NCBI RefSeq assembly: GCF_000702505.1
Contig: NZ_JNIM01000001.1
Span: forward strand, 1,054,001 to 1,118,000
DNA: 64,000 bases
Direction: 5' to 3'
From: Thermogemmatispora carboxidivorans
Lineage (GTDB): Bacteria > Chloroflexota > Ktedonobacteria > Ktedonobacterales > Ktedonobacteraceae
The notes under the pieces were generated by a model, which saw only the letters and a program-made list of their open reading frames with translations, made no database searches and was not told the DNA's origin. The position numbers and the translations under genes are program-made. Shown piece after piece: positions 30,962 to 39,602 of the stretch. The number at the start of each line of letters is the position of its first letter. Positions within the stretch are counted from its first letter, which is position 1.

Positions 30962-31684
30962 CTAAAGAGTAGCATCCACATCCCGAGCGAACCACAGCGC
31001 TATGGCCTTCGTCCAGTCCACGGCTGCTGGAGGACCCTGGTAGACGAGCTGCCCCTCTTTCAGAACAATGATCTGAGAGGCCAGCTCGCGGAGCATCTCC
31101 AGGTGGTGGCTGGTCAGCAAAACGCAGGTCCCTCCGGCAGCCCGCTGCTGCAGATCGCTGCAAAGCAGTTGTAGCGCGACGGGATCGAGTGCATTGAAAG
31201 GCTCGTCCAGGAGCAGAATGGGGACGTCGACCATCAAAGCTCTGATCAGGCCCAGGCGCTGAAGCATGCCCCGCGAGTAGGTGCGTACAGGCCGGTCCAG
31301 CGCCTCCCGTAAATGATAGCGCTCTGCCAAAGCCAGTGCTTGCTTGAAGGCTTCGGACTGGCCATAGACGTCGGCATGGAAAGCCAGATGTTCTGTGCCA
31401 GTCAGATGGGGATTGGTAAATGGCTCATCGGGCAGATAAGAGATCCGCCGCCGGATCTCCCAGGTCCGCCGCCCTGGAGACAGGCCCAGCACGTTCACCT
31501 TCCCGCTATCGGGCGTGAGCAATCCCGTAATCAGCCGCAGACAAGTGGTCTTTCCGGCGCCGTTGTGACCGGCGAGCGCGGTAATTGTGCCAGCAGGGAC
31601 CGCCCACGTCAGATGATCCAGAGCCAGAAGCTTACCATAGCCTTTACTCACTTCGTGGAACTCAATGAGTGCTGCATGTTCCAT
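30962..31684 (-). CDS. ABC transporter ATP-binding protein
   Basis: 240 residues. Walker A GHNGAGKT, Q-loop region ISYLPDEP, signature YSRGM (a variant of LSGGQ common in drug or bacteriocin exporters), Walker B ILLLDEP and H-loop SHH are all present. It ends a two-gene operon with the membrane partner at 31688, three bases apart. Probably an exporter energiser; substrate unknown. Confidence 0.88.
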   Translation of the reverse strand: MEHAALIEFHEVSKGYGKLLALDHLTWAVPAGTITALAGHNGAGKTTCLRLITGLLTPDSGKVNVLGLSPGRRTWEIRRRISYLPDEPFTNPHLTGTEHLAFHADVYGQSEAFKQALALAERYHLREALDRPVRTYSRGMLQRLGLIRALMVDVPILLLDEPFNALDPVALQLLCSDLQQRAAGGTCVLLTSHHLEMLRELASQIIVLKEGQLVYQGPPAAVDWTKAIALWFARDVDATL

Positions 31685-31687
31685 CTG

Positions 31688-32998
31688 TCAAAACCAGGCC
31701 AGCAGCAGAGCTGCCAGCAACTCGCATAGCCCCAGCGCGATGAAGCCAGGCAGAGGAGGCACCTCACGCCAGGCACACCAGGCCAGAGCCAGCAGCCCCA
31801 AGTATCCAGGGAGGAAAGCAACCAGAGCGAAAAGGGAATGTCCTGTAAGACCAATTATGAGCAATGATAGTGACATAAAAGGAAGATAGATCAATGTGAA
31901 AGCAGCGGAGAAGCCAAGGAGCTGCTGGCTGACATGCAGGGGCAGACCAGTAGCCCGCAGCAGACGGCCTTGCTCTACAAGATAAGAATAAGCCGGCCAG
32001 CCGAGCTGAGCGGTGGCCAGGCTGCAACCAAGCAACCAGAGACCTGCCGCTCCAGTTGGGAAGAAGTACCCCAGAGCAAGCAGACCAGCCAGACGGCTCA
32101 CCAGGAGCGTAGGAAGGCGTAACTGAGGAGACAGGCACAGCGCCAGACACAACCATTTAGCGACAGCCCACCGTCTGCCGCTGGCAGTGAGCGGATAGAA
32201 AGAAGCACGTCGCTCGGGAGTAGCCGCCAGCTCCCAATAGCGCAGCAGGCGCGGTAGCGTCCAGGCTGCGACAAGTGCAGTGCTGGCGGTCAGCGGTAGC
32301 AGGAAGAGCCAATGACCTTGCAAGCCGGCCAATGCCCAGATCCAGGGCCAGCACCACAAGGAAACCAGATCAAAGGCGAAAGAGCGCAGTGCGCGCAGGT
32401 GCTCCTCGCTTATGCCCGCATGGAGAGAGCTGGGAGAAAATGCCAAAAACAGTAGAGCAAGCGCTCCGATGCTGGCGAAACGGATCAAGATCAACACAGC
32501 TCCTGGCCGGACGAGCGAGAGCAGATGCAGCCCTGTCCCGAATAGCATCACGAAGCCACAGTAGAGCAGCAGCCCACCACAGCCAGCCGGCGTCAAAGTG
32601 AATGGGAGCAGACCGCTGAAGCCGAGAGCCAGCAGAGGAGCCAGCAGCAGAGCCGTCAGAGCCAGAATATTGCTCAGGAACCAGTCGCTGAGCACGGTAA
32701 GAGCCACCTGCCAGGGAACCAGAGGCAGGCCTAGCAAATACTCCCACTCGCGGGCCAGACGACTGGTGAGCAAGCCGACGCGCCCAGCATTCAGATCGCT
32801 TGTGAGCAGGGTCACCACCAACAGCCAGAGGGCCACCTCCTCGGCGGTCAGATGGTGGATGCGTCCGAATACCAGGGCCACGGCCACACCCGAAAGGATC
32901 AGCAGCAGCGAGACGAGGCCGCTCATGGCCCAGGCAAAGAGCGGCGTCCCCCACGGACGCCGCCCGCTCAGATACTTGTAGCGGATCAGCAGCGCCAT
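31688..32998 (-). CDS. ABC transporter membrane protein
   Basis: 436 residues, very Leu-rich, with about ten to twelve hydrophobic segments, for example LVSLLLILSGVAVALVFG, VALWLLVVTLLTS, LTALLLAPLLALGFSGLL, and ILIRFASIGALALLFLAF. No ATP-binding motifs. Directly upstream of the ATPase gene in the same operon, so it forms the channel of that exporter. It resembles ABC-2 type permeases in size and layout, but no conserved motif identifies a substrate. Confidence 0.75.
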   Translation of the reverse strand: MALLIRYKYLSGRRPWGTPLFAWAMSGLVSLLLILSGVAVALVFGRIHHLTAEEVALWLLVVTLLTSDLNAGRVGLLTSRLAREWEYLLGLPLVPWQVALTVLSDWFLSNILALTALLLAPLLALGFSGLLPFTLTPAGCGGLLLYCGFVMLFGTGLHLLSLVRPGAVLILIRFASIGALALLFLAFSPSSLHAGISEEHLRALRSFAFDLVSLWCWPWIWALAGLQGHWLFLLPLTASTALVAAWTLPRLLRYWELAATPERRASFYPLTASGRRWAVAKWLCLALCLSPQLRLPTLLVSRLAGLLALGYFFPTGAAGLWLLGCSLATAQLGWPAYSYLVEQGRLLRATGLPLHVSQQLLGFSAAFTLIYLPFMSLSLLIIGLTGHSLFALVAFLPGYLGLLALAWCAWREVPPLPGFIALGLCELLAALLLAWF

Positions 32999-33494
32999 AA
33001 GCCCTTCCTATCTTGTGGAAGTGAGCGAGGGGCAACCCGCCATTTGCCCGGTGCTATCCTTTCTGCCGTATGTCTCCCCCGTCCGATTGACGGATGCGAT
33101 AAATTCCTCCCACTATAGTATAGCATCGATTTCCTCTCAGAGCGAGTAGCTGCAACTCTCTCTTCTTATCACAAGGTAGCTGGCCTGAAACAGGAGAATT
33201 TATCAGGATCATCAAATACCTGATCATCCGCTCATCCAGACCTATAGTGAGCGAACACGCAGTTCTGTTGCAACGCCACCAGGCTAGCAAGGGATCGAAG
33301 CCGCTCCCCGCCTGTCCTGCCATTCTTGCGAGAGCTACAAGCCAGGGCAAGCGCCATCTATTGTAGGAAGGCGGGGGTAAGGAAAGGGTATTCCTCTTTT
33401 GGAAGAAAGCACCGCTCGCTCGTTCTATTACAAGGGAACCGCATTTTGTCCACAGGCCGGCTCGGGCAGAGCCGCAAGGAAGGAGGTTAGAGCC

Positions 33495-34016
33495 ATGCTC
33501 AGCAGCTCATCGAGTAAGTGCCGTCCCGGGCTGTGGTTAGCGCCGACCACACTTGAACAACGGATTGACCTGCTGACGCGCCTCCTGCTCCTCCTGATAG
33601 CCCTTCTCTGTGGCTGGGGTCTCCTCTTCCTTCCCAGAACCATTCCCATCCACTACAGCCTCAGTGGTTCCATCCATCCCGATCTCAATGGCAGCAAATG
33701 GATTCTGGTTCTCTTCTTCCTGCTGGCGCTAGTTCTCTATGGGCTGCTCGGCCTGCTCAGTCGCTGGCTTTATGCCCTGTACCATCCCTGCAAGGCTGTC
33801 TCTCGGCGTGCTATGCGCCGCTATCGGCTTGGGCGCTTACTGCTGGCCGGGCTAAAGCTCTGTCTCAGCGCGCTCCTGGCCTACCTCTCGTGGATGTTTA
33901 TCCAGGGAGCCATTAGTGGTCTCAACAGCTGGATTTTCCTGGGTTTTCTCCTCTTAGCTGTACTGCCTCCGCTGCTGGTCCTCCTCTATCTTATCCAGGT
34001 CCGGCGCCTGTCCTAA
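33495..34016 (+). CDS. DUF1648/SdpI-like membrane protein
   Basis: About 173 residues from ATG 33495 (GGAGG upstream). First segment LLLLLIALLCGWGLLFL is followed by LPRTIPIHYSLSGSIHPDLNGSKW, the DUF1648 pattern (P-x-HY...G...D..GSK). Three more hydrophobic segments follow. SdpI members give immunity to a toxic peptide or regulate it; here no such partner is visible. The preceding 480 bp (33017-33494) hold promoters but no gene. Confidence 0.65.
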   Translation: MLSSSSSKCRPGLWLAPTTLEQRIDLLTRLLLLLIALLCGWGLLFLPRTIPIHYSLSGSIHPDLNGSKWILVLFFLLALVLYGLLGLLSRWLYALYHPCKAVSRRAMRRYRLGRLLLAGLKLCLSALLAYLSWMFIQGAISGLNSWIFLGFLLLAVLPPLLVLLYLIQVRRLS

Positions 34017-34072
34017 GCCTACCCTGGCCGATCATAATATCACCTTTTGTTCTCCCAGTGAGGAGGAGCTTC

Positions 34073-35044
34073 TCAGGGTAGCAGACCGCCAGGTGGCAGC
34101 GGCTTGAGCCAGCGGTCTAAAAACAAATAGGCAGCCTCACGGGCCTCGGGAGGAAAGGCGTGGCCGCCCTGGAAGACCAGATAGCGGAAGCGCTCTGGTA
34201 CCCCTAGCTGAATATAGAGGCTCTGAGCGTAGTTCACCATAAAATAGAAGCCATCGATCGGCAACAGCGGGTCCTGTTCGCCGCCAATCATCATAAAGGG
34301 AGTGGGGGCCAGGGCCCCAACGAGATCATCCATATCGGCCACATCGAGCAAACCTGGAATGCAGTTCACCAGGGGCTGACTCAGGCCATCGCGCAGCAGC
34401 GACTTCACCAGGGTCAGCCCGCAGGATGCCACCCCGGCCATCACCCTGGCATCGTACCAGGTCAACCAGAGCGCCTCAAGTCCGCCCAGCGAATGGCCAA
34501 TCACCCCCAGGCTCTGCGTGTCCACTTCCGGGAGTGAACCCAGAAGATCCAGACTGCACGTCAGATCATGCAGGTACTTTGCCTGCAGGGACGAGCCTTT
34601 CAGCAAGCGCTTTGTAAACTCAAAGCGCTCATAACTTTCTCCCATCAAGGCCGCCCGTCGTCGACGGATCTCTTCCGGCGGACGGCGCTCCTCGTAGCAG
34701 AGAAGATCGGGGCACAGCACCACATAGCCGCGTAAGCAGATTTCCCGCCCATAGTAGTACATTGGATCGCCAGCGATCCCGGCTACTTCTCCTTTCCCCA
34801 GCTCACAATGCTCGCTATCGCGATGAATGGCCAGGATCGCCGGCCAGCCCTTCTTCGGCTTCTCCCCGTGCGGATGCAGCAGCCAGGCTGGCACGACCTC
34901 GCCCGGCTCGACCATATAGGTGACGCGCGTGCGTGTATACCCTTCCTCAGCGATCGGCTCCTCAAAGACCGCCTCCAGAGGCACCTTCGAGGGGAATCTT
35001 CCCAGACGTACCAGGATCTTCTCTCGCAACAGACGATTTTCCAT
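34073..35044 (-). CDS. Alpha/beta hydrolase, esterase-like
   Basis: 323 residues. Nucleophile elbow VIGHSLGGLEAL, acid in GGEQDPLLPIDGF, and histidine in FQGGHAFPPEA complete the triad. An N-terminal lid region (MENRLLREKILVRLGRFP, WLLHPHGEKPKKGWPAILAIHRDSEH) resembles acetyl-xylan/dienelactone-type hydrolases. Monocistronic, cytoplasmic by lack of a signal peptide. The substrate cannot be read from the sequence. Confidence 0.8.
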   Translation of the reverse strand: MENRLLREKILVRLGRFPSKVPLEAVFEEPIAEEGYTRTRVTYMVEPGEVVPAWLLHPHGEKPKKGWPAILAIHRDSEHCELGKGEVAGIAGDPMYYYGREICLRGYVVLCPDLLCYEERRPPEEIRRRRAALMGESYERFEFTKRLLKGSSLQAKYLHDLTCSLDLLGSLPEVDTQSLGVIGHSLGGLEALWLTWYDARVMAGVASCGLTLVKSLLRDGLSQPLVNCIPGLLDVADMDDLVGALAPTPFMMIGGEQDPLLPIDGFYFMVNYAQSLYIQLGVPERFRYLVFQGGHAFPPEAREAAYLFLDRWLKPLPPGGLLP

Positions 35045-35503
35045 CTCTTCTCCTCTCTTTCTACCTGCGATACCTCACAGCCTGCAACCGGGTCGCTGCA
35101 GGGTTGAGCCAGAGCCGGCGGAGGCGGACAGGCGAAGTAGCGGTGCAAGACCTCTGCTGGCGCAGACACATGCCCTCTCTGGGCGCCGGAGTGCCCTCCC
35201 TGCCCGGGACCTGGGCCGCTGCCCCTGACGAATCACAGACAGCTCGCCTGCTACAGGCACCTTCCCACGCAGTGCCCCACTCACCCTTCCCAAGCCTCTC
35301 ATTTCTTGTATAGCAGAAAAGATATGAATTGTATGATATGCATATTGTAATGCACTGCTTTAAGAATTGCAAGCCTGGGGCAGCAATCTCGCTCACCTTA
35401 CCTTGTCAGAGAGCAGCGGCTGCGGTAGTGTATTATCAATGGGGCTGGCCGAGAACAGTGGCCAGCGCCAGCCCCAGTTGACCACACCAAGGAGAGACTG
35501 ACC
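35045..35503. promoter_or_regulatory. Intergenic divergent promoter region
   Basis: No gene supported in 459 bp. The AT-rich stretch around 35310-35370 probably carries promoters for the esterase and the ABC operon. No further structure noticed. Confidence 0.4.
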
Positions 35504-36490
35504 ATGATGTCTGCTCATGCGCAGACGACGGGACAGATGGCCGATCTTGCAGCCTCGCCCGAGAGAGCAGAGGCGGCCATCGTCGTAGATAGATTCTGCA
35601 AAAGCTATAATGGACGACGTGTCGTTGACGAACTGAGTTTCAGCGTGCGGCGTGGTGAAGTCTTTGCCCTACTGGGACCCAACGGGGCCGGCAAAACCAC
35701 CACCGTTGAAACGCTAGAGGGCTACCGTCGACCCGATGGGGGAAGTGTACGTGTGCTTGGGCTTGACCCTGTGCGGGACGCAGCGCGCCTCAAGCCGCTC
35801 ATTGGGGTCATGCTCCAGCAGGATGGCCTCTACCCCATGCTACGCCCACGAGAAGTAGCGCGCCTCTTTGCCGGCTACTATCAGCGGCCCCAGCCCATTG
35901 ACCAGCTCCTGGAGCGTGTTGGTATCGACCCTGGCACGAAGACCATCTGTCGTCGACTCTCTGGTGGCCAGAAGCGGCGTCTGGCTCTCGCTCTGGCCCT
36001 TGTTGGCAATCCCCAACTGCTCTTTCTCGACGAGCCTACCGCAGGGATGGACCCCCAGGCCCGCCTGGCTACCTGGGAGATGATCCGTGACCTCAAGGCT
36101 CAGGGAGTGACCATCTTATTGACAACCCATCTGATGGACGAAGCCGAGCGTTTGGCCGACCGCGTGGCCATCATTGATCATGGCCGGCTCATTGCCCTGG
36201 ACACCCCTGATCGGCTGACCGGTGTTGACAACGCTACTGTTGTGCGCTTCGTTGCTCCTGCCGGCCTCGATTGCCATGCTCTCGCCGCCTTACCGGGCGT
36301 CCAACGCGCCGAAGAAGTGCGGCCCGGCAGCTACCTGCTTGAAACGGCGTCGCAAAGCATGCCGGCGGTCCTGGCTGACCTTACGGCCTGGTTACGCGAT
36401 CGAGGCATCACATTGACCGAATTGCGTGTTGGTCATGGCTCGCTCGAAGAGCTATTCCTGCGCCTGACTGGGTCCGAGATCCGTGAATGA
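35504..36490 (+). CDS. ABC-2 type transporter ATP-binding protein
   Basis: 328 residues. Walker A GPNGAGKTTT, Q-loop MLQQDG, signature LSGGQ, Walker B LLFLDEPTAGMDPQ, and H-loop TTHLMDEAERLAD; a C-terminal ~100-residue accessory domain typical of the daunorubicin-resistance or Nod-type ATPases (VVRFVAPAGLDC, LTELRVGHGSLEELFLRLTG). It is followed by its permease at 36534. Likely a drug or lipid exporter. Confidence 0.9.
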   Translation: MMSAHAQTTGQMADLAASPERAEAAIVVDRFCKSYNGRRVVDELSFSVRRGEVFALLGPNGAGKTTTVETLEGYRRPDGGSVRVLGLDPVRDAARLKPLIGVMLQQDGLYPMLRPREVARLFAGYYQRPQPIDQLLERVGIDPGTKTICRRLSGGQKRRLALALALVGNPQLLFLDEPTAGMDPQARLATWEMIRDLKAQGVTILLTTHLMDEAERLADRVAIIDHGRLIALDTPDRLTGVDNATVVRFVAPAGLDCHALAALPGVQRAEEVRPGSYLLETASQSMPAVLADLTAWLRDRGITLTELRVGHGSLEELFLRLTGSEIRE

Positions 36491-36533
36491 GTGGAAAGGT
36501 GGATCTTCGAGCGCTCTTTGTGGAGGTGACCCG

Positions 36534-37328
36534 ATGACAACTCTTGCTGATACGAGTCGGAGCGGGCGGGGGCGGCCACAGCCGTCGCAAGCGGCTCCTT
36601 TCCTCCGTCAGGTTGGGGCCCAGCTCAAGGCCGAGCTTCTCCTGACCTCGCGCCGTGGCGAAAACATCCTCGTCACGCTCATTCTTCCTGTGATCCTCCT
36701 GGTCTTTTTCGCCTCGCTCAAGATCATTCCTGTGAGCACAGGCTCGGTCATTAACTTTCTTTTGCCCGGCATCCTGGCTTTAGCCATCATGGCCTCGGGC
36801 ATGGTCCATCTCGGCATCTCGACCGCCTATGAGCGCTACTACGGGGTGCTCAAACGTCTCGGAGCGACGCCTCTCCCGCGGAGCGGCCTCATCGTTGCCA
36901 AAATTGTTGCAGTGCTACTTCTAGAAGTGCTGCAAGTGGTCCTGCTTGTGGGTATCGCCCTCCTCTTCTATGGCTGGCGGCCCGTTGGCTCGCCTGGTCT
37001 GGCCATTCTGGTCCTGGCCCTGGGAACCATCACCTTTGCCGCCTTGGGGCTAGCTATGGCTGGTAGCTTGCGCGCCGAGACAACTCTGGCGGTGGCCAAT
37101 GGTCTCTATCTGCTCTTTCTGCTTATTGGGGGCGGCATTTTGCCCCTTGACCACTTGCCAGCTCCCCTGGCAGCTCTGGCTCAGTATCTGCCAGCCGCAG
37201 CCTTCACCCAGTCGTTACAGGCTGCTCTCACTGCCGGCGCTCCTTTCCCTGGCACCGCCCTGCTGACACTGCTCATCTGGATGATTCTCATCCTGGGGGT
37301 GGCCATCAGAGCTTTCCGTTGGGAGTAG
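36534..37328 (+). CDS. ABC-2 type transporter permease
   Basis: About 264 residues from ATG 36534 (GGAGGTG upstream); an upstream in-frame ATG at 36483 overlaps the ATPase stop. Six hydrophobic segments, including ILVTLILPVILLVFFASL, VINFLLPGILALAIMASGMV, and YLLFLLIGGGILPLDHLP, the last being the usual ABC-2 motif. Partner of the ATPase at 35504. Confidence 0.85.
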   Translation: MTTLADTSRSGRGRPQPSQAAPFLRQVGAQLKAELLLTSRRGENILVTLILPVILLVFFASLKIIPVSTGSVINFLLPGILALAIMASGMVHLGISTAYERYYGVLKRLGATPLPRSGLIVAKIVAVLLLEVLQVVLLVGIALLFYGWRPVGSPGLAILVLALGTITFAALGLAMAGSLRAETTLAVANGLYLLFLLIGGGILPLDHLPAPLAALAQYLPAAAFTQSLQAALTAGAPFPGTALLTLLIWMILILGVAIRAFRWE

Positions 37329-37580
37329 CGCTTACCTGTGGGAATAAATGAAATCATCTCATTGTTTTTGTTAGGTGAAAGCCCCAAGAAGAGGGTCCGA
37401 GCAGGAGCTGCTCAACAGAGGGGTCAGGCGGCTCAGCCGAACGACCGGCGAGCATCTCATCGAGAGGCGCTCGCGGCGAGCCGGAGAGCCTGCCGCGAAG
37501 AGCGGCGATGGCTCACAAGACCCGAAGCGCGAGGAAGACAAACCTGATTTGATTGGACGTGTGAAAGGAGGTAAGCGGCT

Positions 37581-38027
37581 ATGGTTGACATCATCCGCTA
37601 CGATCCTTTCCGCGAGGTGATCAGTCTGCGGGATGCAATCAATCGGCTCTTTGAGGAGAGCTTTGTGGCGCCTATCTGGCGTTGGGATGAGGCGGTGGCG
37701 ACCATCCCTATCAATGTACGTGAGAACGAGCACGGCTATCAGGTTCAGGCGCAGATTCCTGGTGTGAAGCCCGAGCAGCTAGAGGTGAACGTCACCGGCA
37801 ACACGCTGACGCTCAAGGCTGAGGTGCCGCGCGAGGAGAAAGAGGAGCAGCGTGGTCAGTGGCACGTGCGGGAGATCCGCAGCGGTAGCTTCGCGCGGAC
37901 GATTACCTTCCCAAAGGACATTGATAGCGGGAAGATCGAGGCCAGGTACGAGAACGGCGTGTTGACCGTGCATGTTCCTTTCGGCGAGGCGAGCAAGCCG
38001 AAGCAGATCCGCGTCAAGGTCGCCTGA
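37581..38027 (+). CDS. Hsp20/alpha-crystallin small heat-shock protein
   Basis: 148 residues. Alpha-crystallin domain from about 40 to 140 with VNVTGNTLTLKAE, GSFARTITFPKDID and the family signature ARYENGVLTVHVP. It is a holdase chaperone that forms oligomers. AAAGGAGG precedes ATG. Monocistronic with its own terminator at 38096-38131; the ~250-bp upstream region may carry a heat-responsive promoter, but no CIRCE element is seen. Confidence 0.92.
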   Translation: MVDIIRYDPFREVISLRDAINRLFEESFVAPIWRWDEAVATIPINVRENEHGYQVQAQIPGVKPEQLEVNVTGNTLTLKAEVPREEKEEQRGQWHVREIRSGSFARTITFPKDIDSGKIEARYENGVLTVHVPFGEASKPKQIRVKVA

Positions 38028-38095
38028 ATCTGAGCGCTGGCTTGGAGCGCACATGCAGACTGAGATCGCGGAGTCGTGACCAGATCCAAAGTCAG

Positions 38096-38131
38096 GCCCT
38101 CACCGTTCTCCAGCGACGGTGAGGGCTTTTT
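38096..38131 (+). terminator. Rho-independent terminator of hsp20
   Basis: GCCCTCACCGT / ACGGTGAGGGC with an 8-nt loop followed by TTTTT. Confidence 0.85.
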
Positions 38132-38200
38132 ATCGTCCCTGGAGCAAGACCAGACAAGACGAACTGCTGACTCTAGCTACCTATTCCTCAAGCCTCTTTC

Positions 38201-38246
38201 AAAAAAAACCTGCATAGCCATGACGTCTGCTGTGAGGCTATGCAGG
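38201..38246 (-). terminator. Rho-independent terminator of the tRNA
   Basis: On the minus strand CCTGCATAGCC / GGCTATGCAGG with a 16-nt loop is followed by eight T, about 40 bp after the tRNA 3' end. Confidence 0.85.
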
Positions 38247-38287
38247 CTGCTGGTGGGAGATATCCAGCAGAGGGATGTCGCGATCGG

Positions 38288-38359
38288 TGTCCCCGACAGG
38301 AATCGAACCTGCGCGCCCGGTTCCGGAGACCGGTGCTCTATCCACTGAGCTACGGGGAC
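38288..38359 (-). tRNA. tRNA-Arg (anticodon CCG)
   Basis: 72-nt cloverleaf read on the minus strand: acceptor GTCCCCG/CGGGGAC, D-arm GCTC/GAGC, anticodon stem CCGGT/ACCGG with loop CTCCGGA, variable loop GCGC, and T-loop TTCGATT. Discriminator A; CCA is not encoded. Confidence 0.95.
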
Positions 38360-38640
38360 TTGCTCCACCGAGGATTATACCATATCTGTCAACGTGCGTC
38401 ACCACTTCCGCATAGATTCCTCACCCCGTAGGCTCTGATGCCGCCCTTTCCGCCCTGCTTCCCTCCCCTCACGGCCAGCGCCCAATCAACTGCGGCCTTT
38501 GCCAACGTCGAAAAGTGCCGTTTTAGCCGACCTTCCTGGCCGACTTCCTTTTGTGACCAACCGCTCTCTTATTTTACTGCTTGCTTCTTGGAGAGATATT
38601 TAGTTCGCTTGCTTCGCAATTAGATTGTCGCATTTAGCTA

Positions 38641-38670
38641 TTGACAGATTCATAAACATCGTGTTATCAT
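38641..38670 (+). promoter_or_regulatory. Promoter of comEA-like gene
   Basis: TTGACA at 38641-38646 and TATCAT at 38665-38670 with an 18-bp spacer, 50 bp upstream of the ATG at 38720. The ~250 bp between the tRNA and this promoter hold no other feature. Confidence 0.55.
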
Positions 38671-38719
38671 GCCCCCCGTATTTTCAGGAAACAGGGAGTA
38701 CGTAGAAAGGGGTGGGCTT

Positions 38720-39574
38720 ATGAAAACTAGCCGCAAACATCTATCCTCCTCGTCTGCTCTACCAGATGGCCTTGAGGGCGATTCGTCGCGATTCACCGGG
38801 AACATGGCCCTTGCTACCGAGGGCTACAGAGGCCGCGAAGAAGATCTGGCACTGGTTGAGACGCTGAAGCTGGCTGTCCCCGTGACTCCTCCTACGGTCA
38901 GGCCGCGCTTGCTCCGCGCAGCAGCGCTGATGCTTGCTCTTGTGCTGGCGGTGGCGCTCTATCTCCTCTGGCAGGGAGCAGTACCTGCTGAGGCACCTCT
39001 AGAGTCAGTTCCCTCTCCTGGCGGCACGGCGGCAGCGCTGACGCCTGCTTCGGCAGGGGGCCGGGGACCCGCGATGACAGCCACAGCGGCGGTTGCTCCC
39101 GCTCTGACCCCGCTGACGTCTGCCACCAGTATTGAGGTCTATATTGTTGGAGCTGTTCGCCATCCCGGGGTCTATAGGCTGCCCACTGGGTCGCGTGTCT
39201 ATCAGTTACTGCAGGCGGCAGGTGGTCCGCTGCCCGAGGCCAATCTGGTCGCTCTCAATCTGGCCGCCGTCCTCCACGATGGCGAGGAAATCTATGTCAC
39301 GCGCGTTGGCGAGGTTGCTCCGCCAGTTGCTGTCGATGGCTCCTCGCCTGCTATTCCCAGCGCCAGCGGCTCCGCTGCCTCTCCCTCTACTCCAGTGAAT
39401 ATCAATACGGCGAGCGTCGATGAGCTGCGCCAGCAGTTACATGTGAGCGCAACAACTGCCCAGCATATTGTGAATTATCGTCTTCAGCATGGCCCCTATA
39501 CGTCGGTCGACCAGCTCCTCCAGGTGGTGAGTCGCTCGATCTACGACCGCATTAAGGACCTGGTAACGGTCTGA
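38720..39574 (+). CDS. comEA: ComEA-like DNA-binding competence protein
   Basis: About 284 residues from ATG 38720. One membrane segment (AAALMLALVLAVALYLLW near 75), a Pro/Ala-rich linker, an SLBB domain (IEVYIVGAVRHPGVYRLPTGSRV), and a C-terminal helix-hairpin-helix (VNINTASVDELRQQL, TAQHIVNYRL, DQLLQV). It binds incoming DNA outside the membrane and hands it to ComEC, whose gene is 29 bp downstream. Confidence 0.9.
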   Translation: MKTSRKHLSSSSALPDGLEGDSSRFTGNMALATEGYRGREEDLALVETLKLAVPVTPPTVRPRLLRAAALMLALVLAVALYLLWQGAVPAEAPLESVPSPGGTAAALTPASAGGRGPAMTATAAVAPALTPLTSATSIEVYIVGAVRHPGVYRLPTGSRVYQLLQAAGGPLPEANLVALNLAAVLHDGEEIYVTRVGEVAPPVAVDGSSPAIPSASGSAASPSTPVNINTASVDELRQQLHVSATTAQHIVNYRLQHGPYTSVDQLLQVVSRSIYDRIKDLVTV

Positions 39575-39602
39575 GGGGTGAAGCAGAGGGAAGAGGAAAG
39601 GG

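Noticed and set aside
37375..37620. 81-codon ORF upstream of hsp20
   Set aside because: Overlaps the hsp20 start in another frame and is Arg/Glu-rich without a ribosome site; treated as leader sequence.
38288..38359. tRNA-Arg as attachment site of the left element
   Set aside because: No duplicated 3' tRNA fragment was noticed near the element, and chromosomal genes lie between; the true att site cannot be fixed from this window.
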